Assembly (NCBI RefSeq): GCF_000471905.2
Contig: NW_006499973.1
Coordinates: 2,921,218 to 2,985,217 of the forward strand
DNA: 64,000 nt
Direction of reading: 5' to 3'
Origin: Amborella trichopoda
Lineage: Eukaryota > Streptophyta > Magnoliopsida > Amborellales > Amborellaceae
Within the stretch, counting starts at the first letter, position 1; each line of letters starts with the position of its first letter. Position numbers and translations under genes: made by a program. The notes beneath the pieces are model-generated. The model did not search any database and was not told where the DNA came from. It worked only from the letters and a program-made list of their open reading frames with translations. This document shows positions 34,576 to 45,700 of the stretch, one piece after another.

Positions 34576-35484
34576 ATCTTCTCTCTCTCTCTTCTCTCTC
34601 TCTTTCTCCTGCTTCCTTCACTCTCTCCTTCATTTCTTTTTTTTCTCTTCTTTCTCACTGCTTCTCTCTTCTCCTTTTCCTCTCATTCTCTCTTTTCTTT
34701 CTTTTTCTCACATGCACAACATTGGTAGTACTGTACATGCTTCTCTTTCTCTTCTCTTCTCCTTCTCTCTTTCTTTCCCGTTTGACAAAGGGAGGCTAAG
34801 TCAGACATTACCATGGTAGTCTCGTCATCTAGCAGTATTGCCGTTGTGCCGGTCTTAGTTACTGTGCCTGCCTTACTGTCACGATAGGCTAGCCATCATG
34901 TCTGGCTAGTCAATGACGTTATGTTGTCTTATAGTATTGTTGTTGTGCCAGTCTAGTTACCGTGCCCATCTTGCTACCAAGTCGGGTCAATCACTTGCTG
35001 GTCTAGCTATTGTGTTAGTCTAGCCACTTGGCTAAATTCCTATCTTCCCCCTTCCTCTAATTTGTCTTTTTCTTCTTCTTTCATCTATCCTCTTCCCCTT
35101 TTTCTTCTTTTGAATGTGCGGCATTCGTCCAAAGACAAGGAGGGGTCATTTGACCCACTTGTCTTGTAAAATAACAATGTGTATGTGATTGCAAAAGCAG
35201 GAGAGTACAGACCAAGGGAGGTGATTCCGAACTAGTTGTAAATTGGAGGCCTTTTCGTCGTGATCTAAGAGGGCACCCACGCGAGTCAACCCGAGTGAGT
35301 CAGGGACCCAGGTGACGTGTGTCCCAACTCACATTAAAATTCCTCTCATCTGTTGGTATACCTGCCCTAATTTTCTAACGAGGTTCACGAGAGAGCGATC
35401 TCAAGTCTCGAGTTCCACCGAAACTCGAGACACGTGCCACCCGATCATCTCGACCCGGAGGGCGAGCTCGAGGCTACTAACCAA

Positions 35485-36384
35485 AGGAACCTGCAACGTG
35501 ACGTGGATGGTGGAAGATGACTCAAAACCTTTGGTTGTGCAACTAGCCTTGAGATCTGGAAGAAGGACCGCTAAGATAAAACCACCTAAAGATACCACAC
35601 CAAAGAAGGTTATGCCTGCCACAAAAATACAGGTCAAAACTTCCAATGCTGCCAGACGTGTGAAACCATTCACATATATGATTATTGGTGATTATAATGT
35701 AGCATCCCAGTTGCGAAAAACATCGACCGCCACAAGCTTCTACAATTCTCTTATGCTTCCCAAGGAGCTTCGAATAGCCTTGATACAGGCCTTATCATCG
35801 TCAGAAGAATTTCAAATTGAAGTTGATCAAGCAGAAATTGACCCTACATTTCTAGTTGATGCTACGCCGGTTACTTTCTCACATGCAGACTTACAGTTGG
35901 GGGCAAAACCTCACAATCGCCCGCTGATGGTAGCTGAAATTCTATTTGGCACCAATGTCACTCGAATAATGATAGACGGAGGGTAAGCCGTAAACCTACT
36001 CCCTTTGAGGACACTAAAGGCCATAGGGATGGATATAAAAAACTTATAAGAAAGGATTATGATAATCTAAGGCTACAATTAAACAACTCAACAAGCCATA
36101 GAAAGTGTTAGGTTGAAGCTAAGAACTAGGGAACTAGAGGCTTACACCACATTCCAAGTCATAGAAACCGAAGCATCGTATAATGTTCTATTAGGATGCC
36201 ATTGGTTGCATGACAATGGAATTATTCCCTCCACTCTCCACCAGTGCTTCAAATATTTCCACGAGTGTAAACAACATACTGTTTATGCTGACTGAAGGCC
36301 GTTCACCAAAGTGGAGTTTCATTTCACAGATGCCAAATTCTATAAAGTCAAAAACTCGGATCCCTATGATGTCGGTGGGGTCTT
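35485..36384 (+). pseudogene. Aspartic protease region, int3 (Tat-like, broken)
   Basis: Would process the gag-pol polyprotein. The frame open at 35312-35986 begins inside the LTR and enters internal sequence at 35485. Recognisable blocks: VTFSHADLQLG (about 35873), RPLMVAEILFG, MIDGG with the putative active-site Asp (about 35970-35984), a stop, then AVNLLPLRTLKAIGMD, and in the next open piece (36113-36295) FQVIETEASYNVLLGCHWLHD and the ending STLHQCFKYF. These match the protease of Tat elements. PBS, leader, gag and everything after 36384 are missing; the right edge is a minus-strand LTR-B. Confidence 0.85.
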
Positions 36385-38299
36385 AAAGGAAACCCTCTCT
36401 CGAACGGCTGCAGAGACCTGGGCGTGCACGCGTGGGTCCTCCTGTGTGCGGATAGGATCCAATGGTGAGAGAGATTTTGGTAGCTAAAGCGCTGCGAGGC
36501 GCTCATCATGCTGCTTGGGCGTTCGAAGGAAACGTTTGGGCAGTTAGTCCTCTTAGAATAGTCACGACGCCCTCCAGCTTTCTACAAGCACGGTTTGGAC
36601 AATGACTCTCTTTAGGCAGGCAAACTCTCTACTCTGTCTCTCTCTTTACATTGCTGGCTGTGATGGGATCCGAATGTCCCTCCTTTTAGTAACCCTCTCG
36701 AGGGGGCTGGCCGGTCAATAAGGGGGTGCGAGAGAATCCGAGGGTTGAGGCCCATGAGTTCACTCAAGTCCGCGTGTCTGTTGGTGGACGTGGGTTGCTA
36801 CGCGGGACAAACTATACATTGAGAAGGAGAGAGAGAGAGAGGGGAGACCTAGTTTAAGAGAGAGGGAGAGGGGCCCATGTAATCAAGAGTATTTTCTCTC
36901 TCCTCTCAGCGAGATTTGAGACTCATAAGCAAAAAGACTAATGAAACAAGCGTAATCTGCTCTCAAAGGGGGTGGCGGGGGGCAGGGGGAATCTCAGGTT
37001 TTTGTAGCCTCTTTTACAAGTGAATTAAGCTTTCTTACATAGAGGATTCGTCAAACAGGGGTGAATGTTAAAAAATAAAGCTTAATTAAAATTTAAGAAA
37101 TTAATAATAAATCTAAAAATTAAGCACAATGATCAAAATGTCCCTGAGATCTTTTCCGCTAATGATGAAACCTCCCTGCAAGGAGGTCACTCCACCATGG
37201 CCAGAGTTTAGAAGCCTTTTCTGCAATTTTTGGCTGTGGTTCATAAGTTTTGGCACCATATCTTAAAAGTTCTTGTGATCATGAGCATTTTGATGCCCTT
37301 TAATCTTGCTATGGTGGCTGTTTTCCCACGGGGTGGAAGTTCAGCAAGATTTGTGAACTTGTTTCGTCAATGCCTTTCGAGCTGCAATGTTCTGGCTCCT
37401 AGCTTTGCTTGCAAATGAGAGAGGAGATCGTCATAGTCGTTTTACATCGAGTTTGGAATGATTTGGTTCTGGTTTGCGTTCTTGCCTAATTTAGTGGGTC
37501 ACTGGAAAAAGGAATTACGGCAACCGAGCGAATTTACTTCTTCTGTGACCTGGGGATCGTACCTTGGATTGAATGCAAGAGGTATACCAGTTTGTAGCTC
37601 CTTGGGAGGTAGTTGCATTTGAACTCATTCCCGCAGTGATACAATTCGTGGATGTCAAGCTATGCTTCATGGGATTCGAGGCTTCTTCTTCTTAAACCCT
37701 GGTTCTTCTAGTTTTGCGAGCACCTTCTTCGGAGGAGAAGTTTGACTCTGGGTCAAAATAACAAGGCTGGCGTGATCTAGAACATATATAGATTTGACCT
37801 TTCTCTGGCTTTTGAGAAAGGCGCCATGGGTCTTTGAAGCTGCTCCAGAAACGTAATGTCGCAGTCTCCATGCTTGGGGACTAGTTTGGTGAAGTCGCCC
37901 TACATTAGTGTAAAACCAGCATGTTTCGAGGCCGCATGGGTGTAGACCCCTTCTGGGTGGTCCGATTGAGCCCAAATTTGGTCATGAGGGGTTTTTCGAC
38001 CTTCTGAATGCGATGGTGATGGTTTAGTAGTGTTCTGAAGCCGCTAGCATAGGGTTACATTTGTAAGTTCCTTCCATGGGGCGATGGCATCGTACCTAGG
38101 TCGTATGGTCTGAGGCTTTATTTTATGGCACAACTTTGGTCTGTGGGTGTTCTGAGTACCTACAGAACCAGGCTGTTGCTGGCCCTATCCTTGATCATAC
38201 AGGCAGTGAAAGTAAGTCAAAAATGACATACAACAACTTGCCTTAAGGGATGTTGCGCTTTGAGAGAAGCGAGAAGTCCAACATTCAGAATGAAAACTT
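36385..38299 (-). mobile_element. LTR-B, minus strand, third copy
   Basis: Its left part (36385-36490: accctctctcgaac, then gtgtgcggataggatcc and gagagagatttt) matches 55820-55920 and 48845-48940. The right part (38180-38290: cttacaacaacttgcc-like block) matches 51505-51580. The middle is shorter than in 48798-51620 and poor in GA. The LTR interrupts the protease of int3 on its left and meets LTR-A on its right. Confidence 0.65.
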
Positions 38300-38776
38300 T
38301 ATCATAAAGAGGACGTGGACAGGAATACCAACAGGTGTGAAAGGAATTTGGGCCATGAGGCGGGACTCACCTCACATGGGTTCATGACACACTCAGGCTG
38401 CTCATGTGGGCGCCCTCTTAGATAACGTGGAATTCCCCCTTGCTTGTGGCCAGTACAGAATCACCTCTCTTGACCTATTTCTTCTTCCCTGTAACCACAC
38501 ACATACATTAGAATACAGACAAGTGGGTCAAGAGACCCCACCTTCTCTTTGGATGAATGCACACAAACGTGTTCATTCAAAAGGGAAAATGGGAAATGGT
38601 GTCATCAAGTCCATGTCAATTGGGCAGCCTTCTGGTGTCTTCTTAATAGGGGAACTTGCAATGCCATTCTCTTAGTGGAAAGTGAGGAAAAGGGGGGTGA
38701 GATGAAGAAAGTAAAAAGGTAAGAATAGAGACAAAAAGAGGAGAGAATAGAGAGAGAAGAGAGAAATGAAGAAATG

Positions 38777-39690
38777 AAGACCAGTTTGGCTTTCGCCTGG
38801 TCCTCAGAGAAAGGGAGTAAAGAAAGAAAATAGAAATGAAGGCTAGTTTGACTTTCACCTAGCTCTTCAGAGGTAAAGAAAGGGAATATTTTTTTAGAGA
38901 TAGGAAGACGAAGAAAAATGAGAAAGAGGGTGAAGGTTAGCTTAGCTCTGGCTAAACCTTCCAAAAGGGAGAAGAGACAAGACTGAAATAAGAGACAAAG
39001 GAGAACAAAGGAGAGAGAAGGAAAATAGAGAGAGAAGAAAAAGATTGAGAAAAAAAGGGTGAAGGTTAGCTTGGCTCTAGCTAAACCTTACAAAAGGGAG
39101 AAAAGATGAGAATGAAATAAGAGAAAGAGAAAGAAGAAGGAGAAAGTAGAGAGAGAAAATGAATGAGAGAGAGAAGGTGAAGTTAGCTTGACTCTCGCTA
39201 AACCTTCCAAAAATGAGAAGAGGCGAAAAGAAGGAGAGAAGAAGAGAGGAGAAGTGAGAAAAGACACAGAAGAGGGTGAAGGTTAGTTTAGCTCTCGATA
39301 AACCTTTCAAAAGGGGGAAGAGACGAGACTGAAGCAAGAAGAAGAAGAAGGGAGAAGAGACATGAAATTAGAGAGTAGAAAAGGAATGAGAAGAAGAAGG
39401 TGAAGGCTACATTGGCTCTCACTGGACCTTTCAAGGGGGAGAAGAGACGAGACTAAAGTAAGAAGAAGAAAAAGAAGAGAGAAAAGAGATGAAAGTATAG
39501 ATTAGAAAATGATTGAGAAGAAGAAGGTGAAGGTTAGCTTGGCTCTCGCTAGGTCTTCCAAAGGGGAGAAGAGACGTGACTGACATAAGAAGAAGAAGAA
39601 GAGAGAAGATAGATGAAAGTAGAGAGTAAAAAAGGAATGAGAAGAAGAAGGTAAATGTTAGCTTGGCTCTCGCTAGACCTTCAAAGGGGG
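38777..39690 (-). repeat. Hairpin array I in LTR-A, 9 units
   Basis: Units at about 38777, 38841, 38934, 39064, 39180, 39282, 39403, 39531 and 39654 (spacing 64-130 bp). Each has the form aaggttagc, short loop, cgctaaacctt, that is, an inverted repeat, embedded in GA spacer. The first unit uses a different stem, gaccag with ctggtc, and the second ggctag with ctagct, again with both arms changed. A homologous 4-unit array lies at 58320-58560. Confidence 0.7.
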
Positions 39691-39842
39691 AGAAGAGAAA
39701 AATAGAAAGAGGAAAGAAGAGAAAGGGAAGAGAAAAGGAAAGTAGAGAGAGAGAGAAGAGGAGAAGGGAGAGAGCAAGAGAGAAAGAGCAAGAGAGAGAA
39801 GAGCAAGAGAGAGAAGAGAAAGAGAGAGAAGAGAGAAAAGAG

Positions 39843-40205
39843 ACATAGGCGGCAGTCTAACTGTCGTCTATGTAAGAGAGAAGGAAGATAGATAAGAGAG
39901 AGAAGAGACACAGGCAGCAGTTTGACTGCTGTCTGTGTAAGAGAGAGAGACGAGACACAGGGGGCAGTTTGACTACCATCTGTGTAAGAGAGAGGGAAAA
40001 GAGACACAGGTGGCAGTCTGATTGCTGTCTATGTAAGAGAGAGAGAAGAGAGATAAGAGACATAAGGGGTGGTCTAATTATCGTCTGTGTAAGAGACAAA
40101 AAAGGGAGAGAAGAAACACATGTGGCGGTTTGGCTACCGTCTATGTAAGAGAGAGGGAATAGAGAAGAAACATAGGCAGCAATCAGACTGCCATCTTTAT
40201 AAGAG
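39843..40205 (-). repeat. Hairpin array II in LTR-A, 7 units with 13-bp stems
   Basis: Units start at 39843, 39908, 39955, 40004, 40060, 40115 and 40170. In the unit at 39908 acacaggcagcag pairs with ctgctgtctgtgt around the loop tttga, 13 pairs with one G-T. At 39843 acataggcggcag pairs with ctgtcgtctatgt with two G-T pairs. Later units are more decayed. The spacer between units is GA only. Confidence 0.75.
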
Positions 40206-40237
40206 AGAGAAGAGAGAAAAAGAGGAGAGAGAAATTA

Positions 40238-40515
40238 GGGCATGATAGTGACCCTATCGTGCCAAATAGGAGAGAGAGAAAACAAAGAGAAGTGAAAATT
40301 TAGGCACGGTAGTGACCCTGCCGTGCCAAATAGGAGAAGAGAGAAAAGAGAGAGAAGAGAAACGTCAGGCACAACAATGACTCTACCATGCCAAACAGGA
40401 GAAGAGAGAGAAGAGCAAAGTTAGGCACGACAGTCACCCTACCGTTCTAAATAAGAGAAGAGAGAGAAAAGAGAGAAGAGAAAAGTCAAGCACGGCAGTG
40501 ACCCTACGGTGCTAA
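40238..40515 (-). repeat. Hairpin array III in LTR-A, 5 units
   Basis: Units at 40238, 40303, 40368, 40423 and 40489 (55-66 bp). The best unit, at 40303, reads ggcacggtag, loop tgacc, ctgccgtgcc: a 10-bp stem with one G-T pair. At 40238 gcatgata pairs with tatcgtgc. Spacers are GA. This stem is unrelated in sequence to arrays I and II next to it. Confidence 0.75.
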
Positions 40516-40569
40516 ACAAGAGAAGAGAGATAAAAGGGAGAGAAGAGAAACATGGACGGCGCCTTGTGC

Positions 40570-41090
40570 AGCTGTCTAAGGGAGTGAAGAGAGAGAAAAG
40601 AAAGAATAAGAGAGAAAAAGGGAAAGAAGAAGATAGAGATAGGAAGGAAGAAGAGAGAGAAACGAGGGGAGAGAAAAAGGAAAGAAGAAGAGAGAGAAAA
40701 GAAAGAGGAAGAGAGAAAAAGGAAAGAGGAAGAGAGAGAAAGGAAAGAAGAAGAGTGAGAAAGGAAAAGAGAGGGGAGAGAAAAAGGAAAGAGAAATAGA
40801 AGAGGAGAGAGAAAGAAAAGAGGAGAGAAAGAGGAGAAGAGAGAGAAAAAAGAGAGAAAGAGGAGAGGAGAGATAAAGTGGAGAGGAGAGAAAAAAGAGA
40901 GAGAAAGAGGAGAGAGAGAGAGGAGAGAGAAAGAGGAGAGGAGAGAAAAGAGAGAGAGAATGAGAAGAGGAGAGAGAATGAGGAGAGGAGAGAGAAAAAG
41001 AGAGGAGAAAGAAAGTAAAGAGTGAAAGATGAGAAGAGAGAAAGAAGAGAGAGAAAGAGGAAAGGAGAGGAGAGGAGAGAGAAAGTCACA
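40570..41090 (-). repeat. GA simple repeat in LTR-A
   Basis: Almost only G and A on the plus strand. The open frames over it (for example 40439-41224 minus, 40509-40799 plus) translate to Ser-Leu-Phe or Arg-Lys-Glu low-complexity protein and are not genes. Confidence 0.9.
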
Positions 41091-42710
41091 TGGATGGTCA
41101 AGGGTACCCACAAAAATATCCTCTCTCCTCTCTCTCTCTCTCCAAGAAGTGAGACGTGCCCCTCAAAACTTAAGGAAAAAGTCAATTTTTTTTTGATAAA
41201 GATGGGTTCCTTATACAATTGCATTACACACTTGTATAGAGTTCAAGTTCAAACATGGGTGGATGCTCAATTCTTAACCTAATTGTTGAAAAATATGAAT
41301 TAAATGAATTAAAGAAAATTAATAAATTATGAGCAAATTGACAATTTTGCCCCTTACCCATAAATCTTGAAATTTCAATTCAGTCCCTGTCATGGCCACA
41401 CAACCCTTGTTATCTTTCGAGGTCCATTAGGGCTCTTTCTGGTCTTCATCCGGCCAAAATATTATTGCTTTCTTGATCGGCTCGAGAAGACGGTCGTTTT
41501 TATACCCATTTTAAGCCATGGATCGAACTTTTGGGCCACGAACATGAGGTGTGAAAATCATGAGAACCGTGCGATATTTGATTCAAGATCACACACACAT
41601 TTCTTAACATTTTTCATGATTTCTTCGTTGTATTTTAACGTGCATGCCGTCATAAACTCTTAGCAACGAACGCGGCTTGATTTGGTACTTGTATGACTAT
41701 TTTCCATTTTTGGTATTTTGGCTGGAATTTGGTTTTCGGTGGACAGAAATTGCAGTGAATTTGATGCCATTATACGGTGAATCTGACCGTCGCATCATGC
41801 GTGAGGTTCAGCTTGAACGAATCCTTTGTCCTTGTGATTACAATGGATCTTGTTTCAGGCCGATCCGACGTGCGAGCATCGTGATATGGCCGTCCGATGG
41901 AGGTGTGATACTGTTGGAAAATTTGCAATCTTACCTTAAATCACAATCTTCTCTCTAGTTTTTCTCTCAGCTCGGGCCATGACATGGGTTGTGCCACTTA
42001 TCAAAATGTTCGGGTCGATGAGACAAATTTTGAGCTTGATCGGACCTAATATAAGAGAGATATGACCTTCCAAACTTCAGCCCAAAACCCAAAAACCTAG
42101 TTTACATTAATGGAAATTGGTTCACTGAAGGTGTACGGTAATAGCGTACGACCTACCCGTTTTGAGTTATTTGACCATAACTTGGTCCAAAAACGTCTGA
42201 TCATACCAAAACTTGGTCCATAGGGATTTTACGACATTTTGCATCCAATGGCGACGGTCCCATAGTAATTTAACACTCTGGTGATAGGCCTGTAGTTATA
42301 AGGTACATTTTCAAAACTGTTTCTCTGTTTGCACTGCCTTAAACTTGTCATATTGCGACGAAACTTCGTAGGTATTCTTAGGAGACCCTTAGCCACTTTT
42401 CTGAACCTTTTTGGACCATTTTGAGACTGTAAACAATTTTCAATTCTAGATCAAGGCTTATTGACCTACAGCTTCCGTATTCCACTAGTATTTTGGTACT
42501 TGTGAACCTAGGTCACATAATGCTCTCTCCTTATTGACACCGGGGATACAAGTGTTGAAAAATACAATCAAACTGCTTGCCCCGCTGATTGTTATGCTTC
42601 AATAGAAATGAGAAGGACAACATTCGGAATCAAAACTGGTCCTTCGGCCTTAAAAACATCTTCCTAGCCATCGAATCAATACGGCCACCGAAGGGGTACC
42701 CTTGTGAAGC

Positions 42711-44016
42711 TGCTTCTTGGAGGGGGGACCAAGGTGCTCTGACTGTTGGGGGCCTTATTTAAGGGCTTGTAGACCCAGACATGGAGACCTTTTGGGGGGA
42801 GAAGAAACGTTGAAGGATGTGATTAAAGTCCTCACCCTTGATGGACGGTTGAGGGATGATTTAAAGTCTACACCCCATTGGACGTATTTGAGGGAAGATT
42901 TTAAAGTCTACACCCTATTGGACGTATTGGTGGCATTGTTTGTTGCTACACCAGGTTTGCTTTGATAAGCAGGGTACCTCTTTGGCTAGGTGGCCTCTTT
43001 AGCTTCACCCTGATTGCTGTGGGTAGGTTTTGATAGTTTCTTACCTTTTGGGAGCATGAGCGATGATTTAAAAGTCTACACCTTGTTGAACGTATTGTTT
43101 TGGCTCCAATAGCTGGGGGCCTTGCTTAAGGCTTGTAGACCCAGTCGATCAAAATGTAGGCTTGTCTGATAGTCAGAGGCCTTGCTTAAGGGCTTTCTTC
43201 CCAATCAGTCAATTTTTTTGTGCCTTCTGATGGAGGTGCACGTCTGAGGCTATGCCTTGGATGAATAACCAAGGAGCCCTTGGTGGGCGTTGTTTGCTGG
43301 TTAGCTTTGAAAACCAGGGTACCTCTTTGGATCCCATCCTGTTACGTCTAGTCAGGGGCTTTTTTTTGGCCTGTCCCGAAAAGTCTGAGCCTGTTGGTCA
43401 GGGAGGGGTTTGGTGAGGTGGCCTCATTGAGGTTTCACCCTAGTTGTTGTGGGATGGTTTTGACCTGATTTGACAGTTTCTTGCCTTTTAGAGTTCTTTG
43501 GCTTGCCATCGTGGCATTCTTGTTTGATTTCTTGAGAATGGGGTCCTTTAACATAGAGCCCTGACTTGTTGTCTTAGCGATTTTTCTGACTTTTGGGTCC
43601 TTTCGTGAATGAACTCAGACTGTTGGATTTTCCTTGAAGCTCTTTTTTTTGTGTCTAGATAATAGGGTATTCTGGTATCGAGGATTCTTCTTTAAAGTGC
43701 CGGCTGAAGCCGCCTATGGAGGTGAACGCTGCATTAACCTACTTATTGGTCCGAGCGCCCTTTCAAGTTTTCACTTGGACAGGGGGAAGTGGTGCCACAG
43801 AGATGGTTTTCACCAACCTCCTTTTATTAGTCTCTTTTACCCATGGCGTCACACCATGTCCACCCCTTTTTTCCATTTTACTCATGGTGCCCTTTCTGGT
43901 TTTCACCGTGCCCAGTTTTTTATCTACGTAACGCTCTTACTCATGGTTTCGTGACCATTCACATTGGTCATTTTTACTCATGGTGCCCTTTTGGGTGATC
44001 AGCAAGTTCGTTTTTT
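42711..44016 (-). other. 3' region of a minus-strand element, modules next to LTR-A
   Basis: Contains 'aagtctacacc.tattggacgta' phrases four times or so (42830-43100), the 'gggtacctctttgg' module (42973, 43318) which is tandemly amplified at 46605 and 51983, and the gaagccgcctatggagg plus ttttcac modules (43690-43950) seen in all other 3' regions. 60714-61680 is colinear. Non-coding. Confidence 0.6.
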
Positions 44017-44375
44017 TTTGTAGGGGTGTGTTTAAGGTCATGCCTCTGGAACCTGGGCTATGATTTAAGGTCATATATCCTTGACCATTGTGCGAAGCAG
44101 TTTTAACGTCATGAGGCCAAGACATGCTCTATAGTTTAGGATCATGTAACTGGACCTTTGTACAACGAAGTTTAACGTCATGCAGCTAGGATATATGCTA
44201 CAGTTTTGGGTCATGCAGCAAGATCGTTGTGCAACGCAGTTTAACGTCATGCTACCAAGACGTGCGCTACAGTTTAAGGTCATGCACTTGGACCGTTGTG
44301 CAAAATAGTTTAACGTCATGTGGCCAGGACGTATACTACAGTTTAAGGTCATGCAACTGAACCGTTGTGTGAGTC
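44017..44375 (-). repeat. 70-bp repeat array, about 5 units
   Basis: Units begin with 'cagttttaacgtcatg'-type phrases at 44098, 44168, 44237 and 44306, plus a partial unit from 44017. Each contains 'gctacagtttaaggtcatgc' and 'ggaccgttgtgc'. Same family as 52371-53000 and 62161-62535. Confidence 0.8.
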
Positions 44376-45700
44376 ATCGTATATGTTGGTAGTTCAGTGA
44401 GAGGTGGACTCATTGGAGATGTGAAGTGAATGAGACTCCATGGAGAATGAGTCTATGGATGTCTGACTCATTGGGGATGAAATGGTTGAGACGATTTATG
44501 GGCAGTGGGTTCAGATGGTGAAGGTGGCCCAGTGAGGGATGGTAGGCAGAAGTGAACTCACTGCAGTTGAAGGAGTGAGTGTGACTCCCTAGTAACAAGG
44601 GGGCATGAATATGAATCCATGAGGATGGAAAGGTAATGAGGGTCGAGCCTTGCCGATGCATGCACGAACGGGCTGGTTAGGGAAAGCATACATGGAGGCG
44701 CATGCAAAAGGAGTGCGTGCAGTGGCAAAAGGGTTGCGCTCGACGGTATAGGAGTTGCACTTGGTGGTACAAGAGTTGCGCTTGGTGGTGGTTTGTAGAG
44801 GCCAAGTGCGCATGAAAGTTTGAAATGGGGGTGACACACGACGATTTTCTGTGGAAGGCAGAAGCACACAGCAGTCGAAGCTGGGTCATGTTCAGCGTCC
44901 ACGACATCAAGGTGCACACGACAGCAGAATGCGCATGGATGAAGGATACGCACGGCAGGCTGCCCAAAGAAACACACTCTGCGATGTGCGCATAGCAGCA
45001 TGTGATGAGAGGCGCGCTCGGTGGGCTTTACACAGAGACACACTCGAGAGTACATGCGTGGCGGTCTCTGCTTTAGGGCTGGGCTTGGGCCAAAACCCAA
45101 CTCGGCTTGGCCCATCACCTCTTGGCCTTTTACTCTTGATTTTCTCGTAATGCCCTTGACTCCTTTTGAAAATCATGCGGCATCCTTCATGAACTCGAGG
45201 CACAAACATGGGAATCGTCAGGTATAAGAAGGAAGCATAAAACATCTTTTACTGTTTTTACATTGGTAAAAATGGCTAAGGGTCTTTAACCGTGGGAGAG
45301 GGAATTCCATCGGGTGCATAGTGCACCAGAGGGGCTATTCGGCAGAGGAGCTCTTGCATCATTCCAACGACTCCGATAAGGGAGGCTCTTATGCGAGGGA
45401 AGTTTTGGTGAGGTGAGGGAGTTTCACGGCAAGCACTGGGGTCGCAGGCGAGAGTAAGTGCCTATCGTGGAGTTTTTCGATCAGGCAAGTACCGGTGAAA
45501 GAGGGCTTGCGAAGGTTTTTCGGTTGGTTGCAAGAAAGGTCTGGGAAGGCCGGGGTTTTGCAAAGGTTTCCGATAGCAGGTGTGTTTTTCTGGTGGGAGA
45601 AGCCGAAGGCTTTCGGTGAGGTGAGATAGGTGAAGGTCCCTTGTCCAGTGAAGGCTCGCAGGGCTATGCACTAAAATTGAGGGTCATCGCTTGAGAGACA
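44376..45700 (-). other. 3' region of a minus-strand element, inner modules
   Basis: 44380-44640 has 'gagtgaactcact' and 'gactcattgggga' phrases (module also at 62540-62740). 44640-45060 has 'gcatgcg' and 'ggttgcgctc' phrases (also 62790-62950). 45060-45300 is the 'gggctgggcttgg' module whose reverse complement is near 26900-27060. 45300-45700 is G-rich with 'tttcggtgagg' and 'gcaaaggttt' phrases and no domain. No integrase end is seen before 45701, so the pol of this copy is missing. Confidence 0.5.

Larger units (their letters stand above)
31991..35484 (+). mobile_element. LTR-A, plus strand, directly adjoining the previous LTR
   Basis: Starts with tgtggtcttgtggctagg, equal in place to the outer 5' end of the minus copy at 60713 (tgtgtgatttgatggttagg), so this LTR has an intact 5' edge. 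Landmarks in order: U3-like part (32090-33400), TATA-like tctataag near 33408, TC tract (33560-34010), 57-bp hairpin array (34135-34575), 'agtattgccgttgtgccgg' subrepeats (34848 and 34935), and the LTR 3' end at gctactaacca (35484). No PBS follows. Confidence 0.85.
38300..42710 (-). mobile_element. LTR-A, minus strand, expanded by GA and hairpin arrays
   Basis: Plus-strand order: 3' end of the LTR (38310-38560, matching 57880-58120; the outermost ~110 bp are missing), then a GA-rich middle of 2.4 kb with three hairpin arrays (38777-39690, 39843-40205, 40238-40515) and a GA simple repeat (40570-41090), a TATA-like place near 41228-41240, then the U3-like part to about 42700, ending opposite the tgtg start seen at 31991. 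Length 4.4 kb versus 2.9 kb at 57776 is due to array growth. Confidence 0.8.

Noticed and set aside
34244..34819. 191-codon frame with a 19-residue repeat
   Set aside because: The 57-bp array is divisible by three, so the frame stays open by arithmetic. The foldback symmetry explains conservation better than a protein.
36965..36990. G-quadruplex motif
   Set aside because: Only three long G runs are present in a row, and a fourth is missing; the case is too weak to list as a feature.
40439..41224. 261-codon minus-strand open frame with hydrophobic runs resembling membrane segments
   Set aside because: It is the translation of a GA simple repeat and hairpin array III; no conserved residues and two other overlapping open frames.
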